DNA from: Haliotis asinina | Taxonomy: Eukaryota > Mollusca > Gastropoda > Lepetellida > Haliotidae | Length of the DNA stretch: 64,000 bases | Direction of reading: 5' to 3' | NCBI RefSeq assembly: GCF_037392515.1 | Contig: NC_090290.1 | Span: forward strand, 1,913,478 to 1,977,477 | Part shown: piece by piece, positions 46,033 through 58,500 of the stretch | How positions within the stretch are numbered: position 1 is the stretch's first letter | Layout of the letters: each line of letters starts with the position of its first letter | The notes under the pieces: generated by a model | Told to the model about the DNA's origin: nothing | Seen by the model: only the letters and a program-made list of their open reading frames with translations | The model's database searches: none | Translations under genes and position numbers: made by a program

Positions 46033-46505
46033 TTACAAAGTTATGCCATTCAGAAAGATTCCACATCTCCCATCTTCATCAGATGATACTCCTGTCACAA
46101 CGTGAACATCTGTCTGGGTTACCATAGCAACAGCATCCATAGCTGCAGACCAGGCAGCCATCTTAGAATTGTAATTGTCAAATGAAAGAGATCTTTTTCC
46201 GTGTCTGTTCTTACAAGAGATCCCCTGCACATCACACAGTGGTGAGTAGAATGATGAATCGTGTTTGTTTGTTTTACTGTGTTGCTGTGAAGGACCATTT
46301 GTATGTGGTGGATTACACAACTGGTAAGTTCTGTCCAGAGATGAACTGCCCAACATTCTGTGATCCTCAGGAGATTCAGTATGTTGGGGTTGAGCACAGT
46401 TGTTGGTAACCAATTTGCCCATTTTGTGAAAAATATCAGCCATTGCCTCCGTTACCACAGGTCTGTAAAGGTCAAGATCAGAGGTGACCTTGTCAGTCTT
46501 GCTGC
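46033..46505 (-). CDS. BBS12: BBS12 exon 12 (terminal)
   Basis: 156 codons and TAA. DLYRPVVTEAMADIFHKMGK and KMAAWSAAMDAVAMVTQTDV are the conserved helices; the end is GRCGIFLNGITL. Acceptor CTCTTTCAG. Confidence 0.93.
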
Positions 46506-49500
46506 CTGAAAGAGATAATAATTTAAGTACCAACACTGAAATAAGTGAATCTGAATATACTTCAGTATTGGATTATTACACAAGTACTCTCCATCAATAC
46601 AAACTGAAATAATATATGATGCTTATTATCTCTCCAGCCCCTGTTAGATTCCACAAGAGTGAGCGAGTGAGCGAGTGAGCGAGTGTGAGTGAGTGAGTGA
46701 GTGAGTGAGTGAGTGAGTGAGTGAGTGAGTGATTATTGTTTGGTTTTAAATTGCTTTTAAAAATATACCTGCAATATCACAGTGAGGGATACCGGAAATG
46801 GGCTTAACACATTGTACCCACGTGGGGAATCGAAACCTGGTTTTTGGCATGACAAGCAAACACTTTAACCACTAGGCTACCCCACTGCCTCAGGTACCTC
46901 AAGGGATCATAGGTGTAGAACTAAAGCAGAAGGTTCTCATCTAAACTTTCTTTTATCACAAAGGAAAAAGGAATAGTAGAACTTGCCATGAAGAAATGTA
47001 AGTACAACAAAAGCTATTACATTCTTGAGAGGCACTTACAAGTTGATGAAGATATAGGTGAATATGTGGATGGCAACTTCTTTATCGTATATGAAAAGGT
47101 ACTTCATCCACTAGTCCTACCATGAACAGTCATATGTGATAACACTAAACTGTTAGGTGTTATGTTCAGTAAACAAAGAATTTGTGGATTTCATTTTCTG
47201 TATGTCAAAATTCTTTATGATCATCAAATAGCATCTTTTAAAATGCCAAACAGGCTAGCAGCCTCAAGCATGTTTGGCACTGACTGTGCGTATATGTATA
47301 TTTTATACTGATTGGTTATAGTGTAAATCATTACAGAAATGACAAAAAATGCAAAATAAAGGCATTCCAAATTTCACAATAAAAAACACAGCAAAACAGT
47401 ATGGATGAATATAAAAAATTTTACAAATGCTGCCAAGGTACTCCCAAGACCCGAAACATGATGTGATTGATGCCGCTAATGATGCACACATTATCCTGTG
47501 CAATTCGGTCAAATATAGCATGCTACATGCTTTATTCACCATAATGCTGGAATATACAGAACTGCATTCACTCACATCTTTTTTGGAGGTAGTCTGCACA
47601 GAATTTCTCGGCCTCTCCACCTCCAGGCAGTACCATCCCATCATGCAAAGCGTTAGCAAGTCTGTGGCTACACAGATCTACTTCCTGTTCCTGAATGTCA
47701 TTGGCATGAGAACTTGGGTGACACAACACGATTGTCTGCAGAAATTAAGCGTTGTGTCAGATACACAATAGCCAATTCATTTCAATATGCAGAAATTTGA
47801 GTTTCCCATTCATGCTTATCAATAAATCAGCATATGGGACATTTTCAGTATCAGCCTTTTTTAAAAGTAAAATCAAAGAGATATGTGTGTCTTTGGTAAA
47901 ATGAAACAAGTTTCCATTATTAAAACTCACCATCTGCAGATTTGCTCACTTCAAAACAAGACCAATATCTGGTTATTTAACCCTGACAGTCGGAAATCAT
48001 GAATATATAATCTCCTACAAAAAAGGCAGGTCTCATTGCAGAGCATATTCACTTGAAAATAGATTGAGGGGCTCTTTAACTGCATGCATATGCAATATAT
48101 ATCATGGATCATTCATAAAGATTTATTCCAAGTGTGTCAGTGTGACCTGATAGCATAGACTGTGGTTCACAACGTCAATCACTGTATTGTCTGGTCTAGA
48201 CTCAACTATTTAAAGGCCACTGTCATACAGATGGAATATAGCTGCATGCATTGTGATATCGATATTCACCTGTATCATTCTTTATAGTCGGGGGTGTGGT
48301 GGGCGAGCTGGTTAAAGTGCCAGGCTAGTGATCCAGCGAGATTGAGATGACAGGATCGTGCCCACCTTTGACCAGGTGTGAAGACCTTGGGTCAGCATTG
48401 TGTGCAAACTCTTTCAGTGTTGTCACAACCCATAGTGTACAGTACACAACCCTGTACACTTAAAAGAACCCACAAATCTATTGGTATATGACCAGATGGT
48501 GGCCACACAAATACGTGCCTACACCTTGTTCCGGGTACAGCAACGTGCATGTGTCCCAGTTCACCCAAATGTGAATTGGGGAGTTGAAATTGATAATACC
48601 ATTTGACGTTGACACTGACATCCAATGATCGAAGGAACCATATACCAGCGCCTTGAGCAAGCACTAGGTGCATGAATATGTGTGCTATATAAACATCCTA
48701 TAATGATAATATAGTATTGTCCATCACCATGGTTACCTGTAATGCAGTTGCCTTGGCAGTGTCTAACACAATGTGAGCTGCCTGTGGGTCGTGGCTACTG
48801 AGATGGTCACACCAGGATGGGAAGTATGATCGAACATGCACACTCTCGCATACATGACTCTGAAACAAAGAAACACACTTGACCATTTGAACTCTGGAAA
48901 AATGATAAAAATGATCAGTCTAGATTTTTGAAACTCTCGTAGCACTAAGATAGTCCAAAGTGCCATACATTAAGATGAACTTACGACTATCTTAGTGCTA
49001 AAAGTGCTTTGAAAATCTAGGCTCTGCTCTGCAAAAATAAAAAAATAAAAAACCAATAGGGGTAGTGCACAGGGGTGACTATTGAGAGGAAAACAACAAT
49101 TCCCATGGCGATAGTCTATTGCAACCAACTTGTAATTTTCTGAATTTTATTTGATATTTTGTCCTGACTCTATTTATAATGCTTATCTCCACCCTCTATG
49201 CAAAGATTGTAGAACACTTGAAATCCCTTGAAGTTCCCTTCTAATTGAAGAGGACATACAATACACTCACCCACTGGAAGCCTCACTTTCCCGACATTAT
49301 GGTCACAGGACCAGCCATGCTTGCCATCCTCTCCGAATTTCATAAGAAAGACACGAGAATTATTGGATTCAAGTTGTCGACAATGTCGAAGAGTTGAAAG
49401 TTCAGCTGTGTGTGAGGTCATGTTGATCCTTGCTTGTTACTGTAGAATGCAATGTGAAGTTGTCTTTATGAACCATCAGCAGTTTGTTCCTCAGTCCTGT

Positions 49501-52500
49501 TGACCAATGTACTGCGTTGATTACAGTTTTCATCTCCAGATGGTTGATATGCTGAATGGGTTCATTTCTCATCCAGACCTCGCTGTTCAGGTGAGCACCC
49601 TAACCTTGTAGTGATGCACCTACGTAGAGATGTTTTTTCTAACAAATAAGTCCCTGTCTAGACATTCGATCAGTGAGTCCACCATATTAGATGTGGCCTC
49701 GAGTTGTCCGACAGAGCTATCCGATCGACTGTGATGAGGAGCTGAATTAGGAATCTTTGTAAATGGGTATAGTTGTAGATGTCCTCGTCTGGTCAAATCT
49801 TGTGCTGATGTGAGCAGCATAGACATTACCACTGTTGTAGTGGTAACATAGAGGGTAGAGCTTGTTCTCTCATGGCTTGAATTTTGGTCCACCAATCCTC
49901 TGGGACAACGATGCGGATGAATCGAATCCTGAGGAATTTAAGATCTTGCTGCGGCTCTAATTCTGATTTCATTAGATTCACAAGCTATCCAAGTTCAGTT
50001 AGTAGCCTGAGGGGGAAGTCTAACTCAGTCGGTAGTCCGAGTTGACTTGTCTCATGATCAGCTTGAATGTCGTCATCCAGGTGAAAGGCGATGTAGGTAG
50101 GTGACTAATGGCTTATGCCCGAGGAAATAGCTGCAGGGCCAAAGACATTCCAAACGGTAGAACTGTCCATTGCTAGTGCTGACCGTTAATAGGAAACGCC
50201 GAGATTTCCTGAAGTCTGGATGTATCTGAATGTGCTGTTTGGCATCCTGCAGACTGATGCTGGCTAGATAATCCACTGGACGGATGAGATGCTGCAGTTG
50301 AACCATTCTAGTTTCAGTAGATAATCCATGTTGAACTCCTTCATGCTGTATCAAAGTCGATACTTTTCTTTGAAGTTTTTCTTGGGTACCAGAAACATTG
50401 GGGAATAGAATCCTGGTGCTAAATGATCGAGGTGTAGTTTTTTGACTATATCTTTCTCTAGTAGAGACAACATGGCATCGGCTAGTTTGTTTTTCCGATC
50501 CCTGATGTACACAGGTCTTTTGTGAGCGATGGTGTTGCCTGTAGTGGGATCTTATCGCCGTCTTGTAGGATGCTCATGATGTAATTGTTGTTGAGAAGTC
50601 CCCAATTCTTCCAGGAGTGTTGAAGGTTGTACAGGAACGGCTGGGGGTGGAAGCCTCCAGTTGTTTTGAACCTGATCTTCAGCGCTTTCATCCTTTAGCG
50701 CCCCTGTCAGGATGTCCTGTTCCATGGGAGTGCCTGTTTCCTCCACTTGATCAGCGAAAAGAGCCCTTGCCGCTATCAGCATTGTACTTCATGTCTCTTG
50801 CTGTCTGGACCTCGGAGAGGTTTGACTTGTTGGAGTAACACTGAGATGTCTTCCACTTTGTAGGATCTGTTGCGAGTCTCATTGATGAGCTTGTATGATT
50901 CATCTGGTTCAGGCATTTTCATAAAGGGCTCCATATGATGAAGACGGAATTGACAAACGCTGAAAGCCAGGATGCTTTGTTGCTGATACTTAGTCACCAT
51001 CTGAAAGGTTGTAGACAAAGTTTCCAGGCTGGAGGAAACGTCAGTGTGCTGATGTCTTTGTTACTCATCTTATAGGTGTGACCTGGAATGACTACCATTC
51101 CATGATGTGCTTTCACTCCCTTCTACATGAGTCTGTATCCAATGATAACAATGAACAATTACTGCATATCTGACGAACAGGGTATGTAGACAGTGAACAT
51201 TTTGGGATCCATGAGTGCGAGTTTTCAGCGAGTCAATGGAAGGAACAACATCCATATTGGATACAGCTGACAGCAATGATTTCCGTGAATGGGAGCATGC
51301 ATATGATGCCTCCTCTTCATCCGACAGACCAAATACAGCCGATGAACCGTCACAAAGGGCAACTGTAGTTGTAGCTGCTGACTGACATTTCTGTTCCTCT
51401 TCAAAATGATGATCCATTAGGTTCATCATATGAGTGGTGAACCGTTGCATGAAGAGGCCGGTGTCCAGTGACTGAGGTGTCTTTCTGAGATCTAGACAAA
51501 GTCTTGCTGGTATCTCGACCATTTTTCATCTATACCATTGATTAATTGCTATTGGAGACTCAATAATTGCCATTCATCAATAGTCCGATGCACTGGTACA
51601 GCCTAGTAGTAAGGTAGCTGAAGAAAGATTTTTCATGTTAGATTGTTCGTCAGTGCTCCTACCTTACTGGCCTCTGTGACATACACACACAGCTCTGTGG
51701 CCGTTGCCTCTCTCAGGGCTTCCAGTACTCGGAAGGGAACACTGTGAATTGTGACCACACCACTAGCGGTCAGAGTGTCCGTCACTCTCTCGTCCACAAG
51801 GCCCTTCACAAGGACTAAGCCAACTGACAGCTGAAACACAAGGGATACATTGTGTTGTAGAGATACAGGATACATTGTGTCATGGGCAGATAGGATAAAT
51901 AATGTTGTGGACGGACAGGATACATTGTGTTGTGGGCAGACAGGATACATTGTACAGTGGACAGACAGGATACCTTGTGTTGTGGGCATACAGGATATCT
52001 TCTGTTAGAGACAGACAGTACACATTGTGCTGTGGACAGACAGGATATATTGTGTCATGGAGAGACAGGGTACTTTAAAACCTGTTCACTGGTCGCGAGG
52101 GGTCCATGGGCTCATTTACCCTTGATGTTTGTTTATGTTACCAACCAACCTCAGGGGTAAATGAGCCCATGGACCCCTCGCAACCAGTGAACAACGTATT
52201 TATCTTACCGAACACCTGAATTTTTATTCTGAACGGGTTGAAGCACTTCTGTTACATGCGAGGCGAATCGCCATTTGCAGACAACACAAGGTATTCAGAT
52301 TTAGAGTGATCTCCCTGCCATCGATTTTCAATCACAAAACATCGGTTATTTCCATGCCTGAAGTGTGATTCAATGTTACTCGAGACAAAGAAGTATTACC
52401 ATGAAGCACCAGAAGAGTTCGGAATTCCTAGCGGTGTACACTACAAATAATACATCTCCTGTAAGTGGGGTACATTGAAAATAATAGAAGAGTGCTTAGC

Positions 52501-55500
52501 CAATCAGAAAACGACATTCATGTGTGAGGTAAGATAATGTGTCATGGACAGACAGGATACATTGTGTCGTGGGCAGACAGGATACAGTGTGTCATCAACA
52601 GACAGGATACACTGTGTTGTTGACAGACAGGATGCATTGTGTCATGGACAGTGGAGTGTAATGTTTGTCAGCCTAACTATATCCTTGATGTCCAATGTTT
52701 GAAAAGCTTCCATTTTATTTTGAAGGAACCAATAGCAAATAGTGGTCAACAAGATGTAAGTCATCACTACACATTTTGGTATAATATATTTCGAAATCAA
52801 CTTTCAAATTATATATATCTCAGTCAATCTCTTCACACAGTGCTGTAGCCACTGGTCCAGTCCACTGAGATGTCCCAGGGACTCTACACTACCCACACCC
52901 CTCCCCTTGTACATACCTCGGTCAGTCTCTCCACACAGTGCTGTAGCCACTGATCTTGTCTACTGAGATGTCCGACAGACTCTACACCACCCACATAGCT
53001 ACCCTTCACGGCATCCTTGTACCCCTTGTGACGGAACTTGCCATTCAGGTCCCCATTCAACAGCTGTTGACAAATAGATAAGCTGTCTTCATATCCTAAT
53101 GCAATGCTAAATGAGTATCATTGATTCAATGTAGCTTCTCATTACAGTGCTAGAGTTCATTTTAGAACTGACTGAAATCTTTTTGTTACTTCATACAAGT
53201 CATTTGTATAATGCCAATATCCAGTTCACCAGTTCAATCTGAACTTCCTAGGGAGTATACAACTCTTGCAGCCTACTAGGCGTACCAAGTGAATATGGCT
53301 TTCCCCTCCTTACGAGGTACCCATTCACAGCTGGGTGGACTGGGACACATAGTCACTTTACTTCATCCAAGTTTACTGTATGTTGCTGCACCAGCAACTA
53401 TGTGTTTGCACATATCTGTGTAGCCACCATCTGGTCATCTACGGATTCCTGTTTGTTTTTAAGTGCACAGGTTTGTGTAACGCACACTAGGGTTTGTGAC
53501 AACACTGAAAGAGTCTGCACATAAAGCTGACCCCTCAGTATATTTGTACTCTATTACTTAACAGTGGATTCTTCATTTTTTAAGTCAATTCTTACATAAA
53601 AATTCACAAAAATAACACCTGCAACAACATATTTAATCAGCAACTAAAACACTGAATAAACAAAATAAAACCAAAATCAGTAATATCATTCACCCGAAAC
53701 ACAAGTACAAGAATTTTTCTAAGCTGTAAGGCCTACTTTGGTGGATTTGCAGAAACATTAAACCAATATTGCTTGGTGCGAAAATCAAACCCCTTGATTA
53801 AATGCTTTCACGCATATTTGATGATGAAGATAAAAAAATGTCTTTATAATGACATGATGTTGATTTACATGTATAAAGACGTACCAGAACATTCCAGCAT
53901 TTGTCTTTGTATGAGAGGACATGTGAGAGTGTGTGTGAGTCACACCTCACCACCAGACCTGGCACCACACCTGTGTGTCTGACAGGAGTGCCACCCACAG
54001 CGCAGGTGTGAAGAAGCTTCAGATTCAACCTACAAACAGTATACAATACATGCACTTACAGAACCACACAGGAGATTATAGTATACAAACACCTCTGGAA
54101 CCACATTGGAATATGTCATATCCTTTCTTAGAAAGCAGAAGTATATATGACCAGATTGTGTTACTTTTGTCACGTATAGTCTCAATGACTGCTCACTGTG
54201 ACCATTTACACTGAAGCTTAAACAAATGGGTAACTGGTTCAGTTCAGGATCAGGGAGAAGGTGTTGCATAGAAATCATGAATTCCAAGGTTAGTGGGAAA
54301 TATTTCTCTGGGACAATTTTTTGATAGAGTCTAATGGTGAGTCTGTGTGAGTGTGAATATTTAGACTTTTGAGCACCCTACATATGGATAAAAACATCAG
54401 CATTCACTTGGGCAAAGCAGTTCTAATGCTACGTCAATCCTAAGCCTATGTTAAAGTATATGATCACCTTCACTCAGCTGGCAAAGATGCTGGGGTTGAA
54501 TTATCTAAGATAATCTATTTATAGTTTGACCTGATTTTACTAGTGCTTCAGTTACTGTTACTTAGCTTCAATACGTAGAGAGTTATGTGCAAATAACTCT
54601 CCATTCCTTAAAAAATAATGGAGCCAAATCCCCAGAGGGGCCATTGCACATTATTGATTAGGAATGGGGAGTTACTCGGATATTACTCTACCAAAATTAC
54701 ATTCAAGGATTGGAAATATTTCTGTTATCAATATTAGATGTCAAAATGACAAAAAAAGAAGTCTTTAATTTGAAACTCGTAGACACCGATCCATTCCTGA
54801 AAACTAATGGAGCTTGTAGACAATGGAATGATGTCACAAATGTAACTTAAATGATCACCTAATTATCCATCATTGATGGTTTCCTCCTTCTTGGTTATAG
54901 TTGGGAAAGTAAGACCTTGACCATCAGATGGAGAAAAGTAATACCTTTAGCACTATGCACTCTCAGACTTACTTCTCCCTACCCTCCATTCTCAGGTCTT
55001 ACTGTCCCAACCATAACACAGGGCTGAACAAATTTTGAAAACTTCAGTCACCCTGCAGGGCGAGTACTCTTTTTTTGTACTCGTCCTGCAAGGTTTTCAC
55101 TCGTCCTACTTTTTAACTGAAATAATCTGCAATCTCACCATGATCATGATGTGTTTTCTTGAATAAAAGATATTGATTCCTATAGATTGTGTTATTGTCT
55201 TTTATATAGTCAGTGAACAAACATTATTCTATACCTTCTGGCTAGGATCCAAATGGACGTTCAAGTATTAAAAATGACAACAGATGTGTGAGGTAACTGG
55301 TTTTCAATTGTCATGAAATTACATCACTGTTGTGACAATGGGATTGAACCAACATAAAACTAGAGCAGATGTAAATTAAAAATAATTGGCAAAAACTCGC
55401 AAATTTTGAAAAAGGTTCCCCTTCCATGGCAACATAATAAGCTGTTGTAAAAAGCTTGTTATAGATCATGCTGCTTTCTTTCGTCAACTTTCTGCATTGA

Positions 55501-58500
55501 CTTAGTGTGTTGTGCTGTTTGTGGATTTTCAACGACTTTCTCATGTTCACAACACTGAATGTGCTTCCTACTTTTGTTGTGGAATTTCAGTGTCTCCCTC
55601 CTAAATTTACCTCTAAGACCTATCACAAGTCCACATTTTGGATCTGACAGTTTGGGGTATTTTCGGCATGGAATACAAAATAATTCATCTTCCGACTCGC
55701 TAAATTTCGCCCACTTAAATTCCTTAAACCACGTTGGTTGTACGAAACGTTTTCGTTTTTCTCTGTCATATTTCTTTTGACTTAGCTTTCTTTGTTGAAT
55801 TTGTTTTTCTTCCGTTTTCTTTTCCCCATCTCCTGCCCCTCCCACATACTTTCGAATGTCCATGCTGGCGTTTCTTAATGCTTGCAACAAGCCCCTTACA
55901 TCCACGACAATATCAATAGTAGAATTACCTCCCCTCCTTATGTATTTAACACTGTTATTGATTTATTATTGGCATAAGCGAGACGATCAATATTAGTACG
56001 CTGTTGTAGATCAATGCACGTTTTCGATTCTTAAATGGCTTGTAAAATACTTTGTTTAATAAATTGAAGACGTTATATGCTTTATTTCACAGCAAAAAAA
56101 CGGTACTCGCCCGATAGGACGAGTAGTTTGTATTTTTAACTTGCCCGACATGAGGTACCACTCGTAAATACGAGCGGACGAGTGGATTTGTTCAGCCCTG
56201 TAACACTGGAGTGATTCTTTACACTACACATAACCTTAGATTTGGTTTCCCACTTAACATGCAGTGACCATGACCACACTTTCATTATTTGGACAGTCTT
56301 GATAAGAAACTTACACATGCTTACTCGTCATTGCCATCTGTGATGCTGCAGCTTGTACCACCAACTTCATCATCTCTGGGCAGCCATGACTCAGACCGTC
56401 TGCCACCTCACACCAACACATGGCTGAAAGAGGAACATCCGAGTCCAAAGGGAAGTGTGTCTCACCAGAAGGCAAAGTCCTCTCCCAACATCTCACAGTG
56501 CTGACACTGTTGTTGTCAGAGAGGGCTGGGATTTGGGATAGTTCATCCATATGTCTGTGGTGAGTTGTACAAGTAGCGGACAACAGACCAGCCTCCAGCT
56601 TCATCCTTCCTGATCCATCTCTTGTTTCAGAGGGATGAGGTGTGGATGTGTCTGACCCTAACGACTGATGAAGCATGATCATACCTGAAGCCTGCTGTAA
56701 CGATTCTAATCCCTTCCCAGAAACATCATCAGCACCTTCAAACAAAACCTGTCCAGAGGAGAGCGTCATCACTTCCGCATGAACACTTTGTGAAGATTGG
56801 ACATCATCTGAACTGACCTCTTTAATCCCCTTGATCAACTGATCAGAATGATTCACTGAACACACTTGGTCCCTACTCTGAACACCATCAGTTTGTCCTT
56901 CTACATCTGTTGTATTACTTGCCCTGTTTTCATCTTGCAAATTTCTGTCTCCCAAATCCCATGTCACACTGACATCGTTGAATGCCTTAAAATGTTGTCT
57001 GTAAGGAGAGGAGTTTCTTATCCCTTCCTTTCCCTTTTGAGACAATTTCTTTTGTAGACTGAGTTCAAAGTCATACCCTTCTGGAGCAGAACTTGCTACC
57101 TTGTAATGTGTCTTCCTGTCAGATTTGGCATCAGCACACTCCATTGTCATCCTTGCCAGTGTGGACTCTACTGTCTTGAAATAGCGACTTGAATTCAGTA
57201 CACGTTTCTGAGATTTTTTAAGATTGACCAAATCTAGCATTTTTGTTTCAGCAGATAATGAAGTTACACTGTGTTGTGCAACTGAACCAGAGCACGCTGT
57301 TTGAAGATGGGTCTCAGAAAACTTCTGTTGGCAGCTTTTCACTTTTTGTACCATATTATTCAGTCTTTCTAGCTCTGACTGAAATTTATTCTTCAATTTC
57401 TTTGTAACTGGCATGATATCATCACCTTGTTTACCATAAGATTCTTTGTGCACATCCATTCCTGAAAGTTTGTCTGTTGGTTGTACAAGCACATCACTTG
57501 CACCATCACTACTCTCTGCATCTGAGACTGCTTGCTGTTTGAAATGGCGACTACTAAGAAAAACATTTGTGCTATCAGTTTTAGTTGACTTAATTCTTTT
57601 CAACAATGAATTCAAAGATTTGATATCTGCTTCTATCTTCTCAGTAGTGCAGTCAGTCCTCTCAGTAGTGCAGTCAGTCCTCTCAGTAGTGCAGTCAGTC
57701 CTCTCAGTAGTGCAGTCAGTCCTCTCAGTAGTGCAGTCTGTGACAGCTGTATCAGTTGATACTTTATTATCCAATTCACGATCTTCAAAACAAGAATCAA
57801 AATCATCCTCAACCACTTCTGTGACAGAATGATTCTGAGAAGATATAAGCATGCTGCAATCAGCAGTCCTGTCGGAAGTCTTTTGATCAGTTCCTTCAGA
57901 GTATCTGTCATTCAAACTTACAAACCCTTCAACATGTGTAGGTTCTATTTCAGCAATTCCTTGAGAAAAACAAGCATCTAGTTTACCAGTATCATATGGA
58001 GATGCCTCCACACGATCTTCACACACAGTCACACTTGGGTGTTTAGAAGGCTGATCTTCAAAACAGTCATCAAAGTCTGAATCATGTTGGTCTGCATCAG
58101 ATAACCTGCTGGTCAATTGGATTTCATCTCTGACTTTTATACACACATCATTAATTGTAAGACCAGCTTGAGCCTCCTCATTCTTCTTTTCCTTACTTGG
58201 AACTAAATCATGAAGAAAACACCCAATATAATCCTCATCCTCGTGGACTTCCTTCATCTTCAAATGAATCAACTCAGTTTCTCCCAAGTCCTTGATATCA
58301 CTTCCATACTTGACAAATGTCCTATCGTCCTTATCGATTCTCTTTTCAGAGTGTGACATAATCACTTCTTTAAAATCATCAGATTTAGCAGGAAGTGCTC
58401 TGAACAAAGTGCTGTCTGTGTGGGGGTGGTTATGTCTGGTAGCATGCAGGTGGTCAGTCAGTGGTATCTGGAGACCTGACAGTATACACATGGAGTCAGA

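Noticed and set aside
55459-55905. Additional BBS12 exon
   Set aside because: It codes a TTF-type zinc finger, lies between hAT inverted repeats and is unrelated to chaperonins.
57446-57832. Plus-strand open frame opposite BBS12 exon 5
   Set aside because: Its repeats mirror the 21-bp tandem repeat of the real exon; no independent support.
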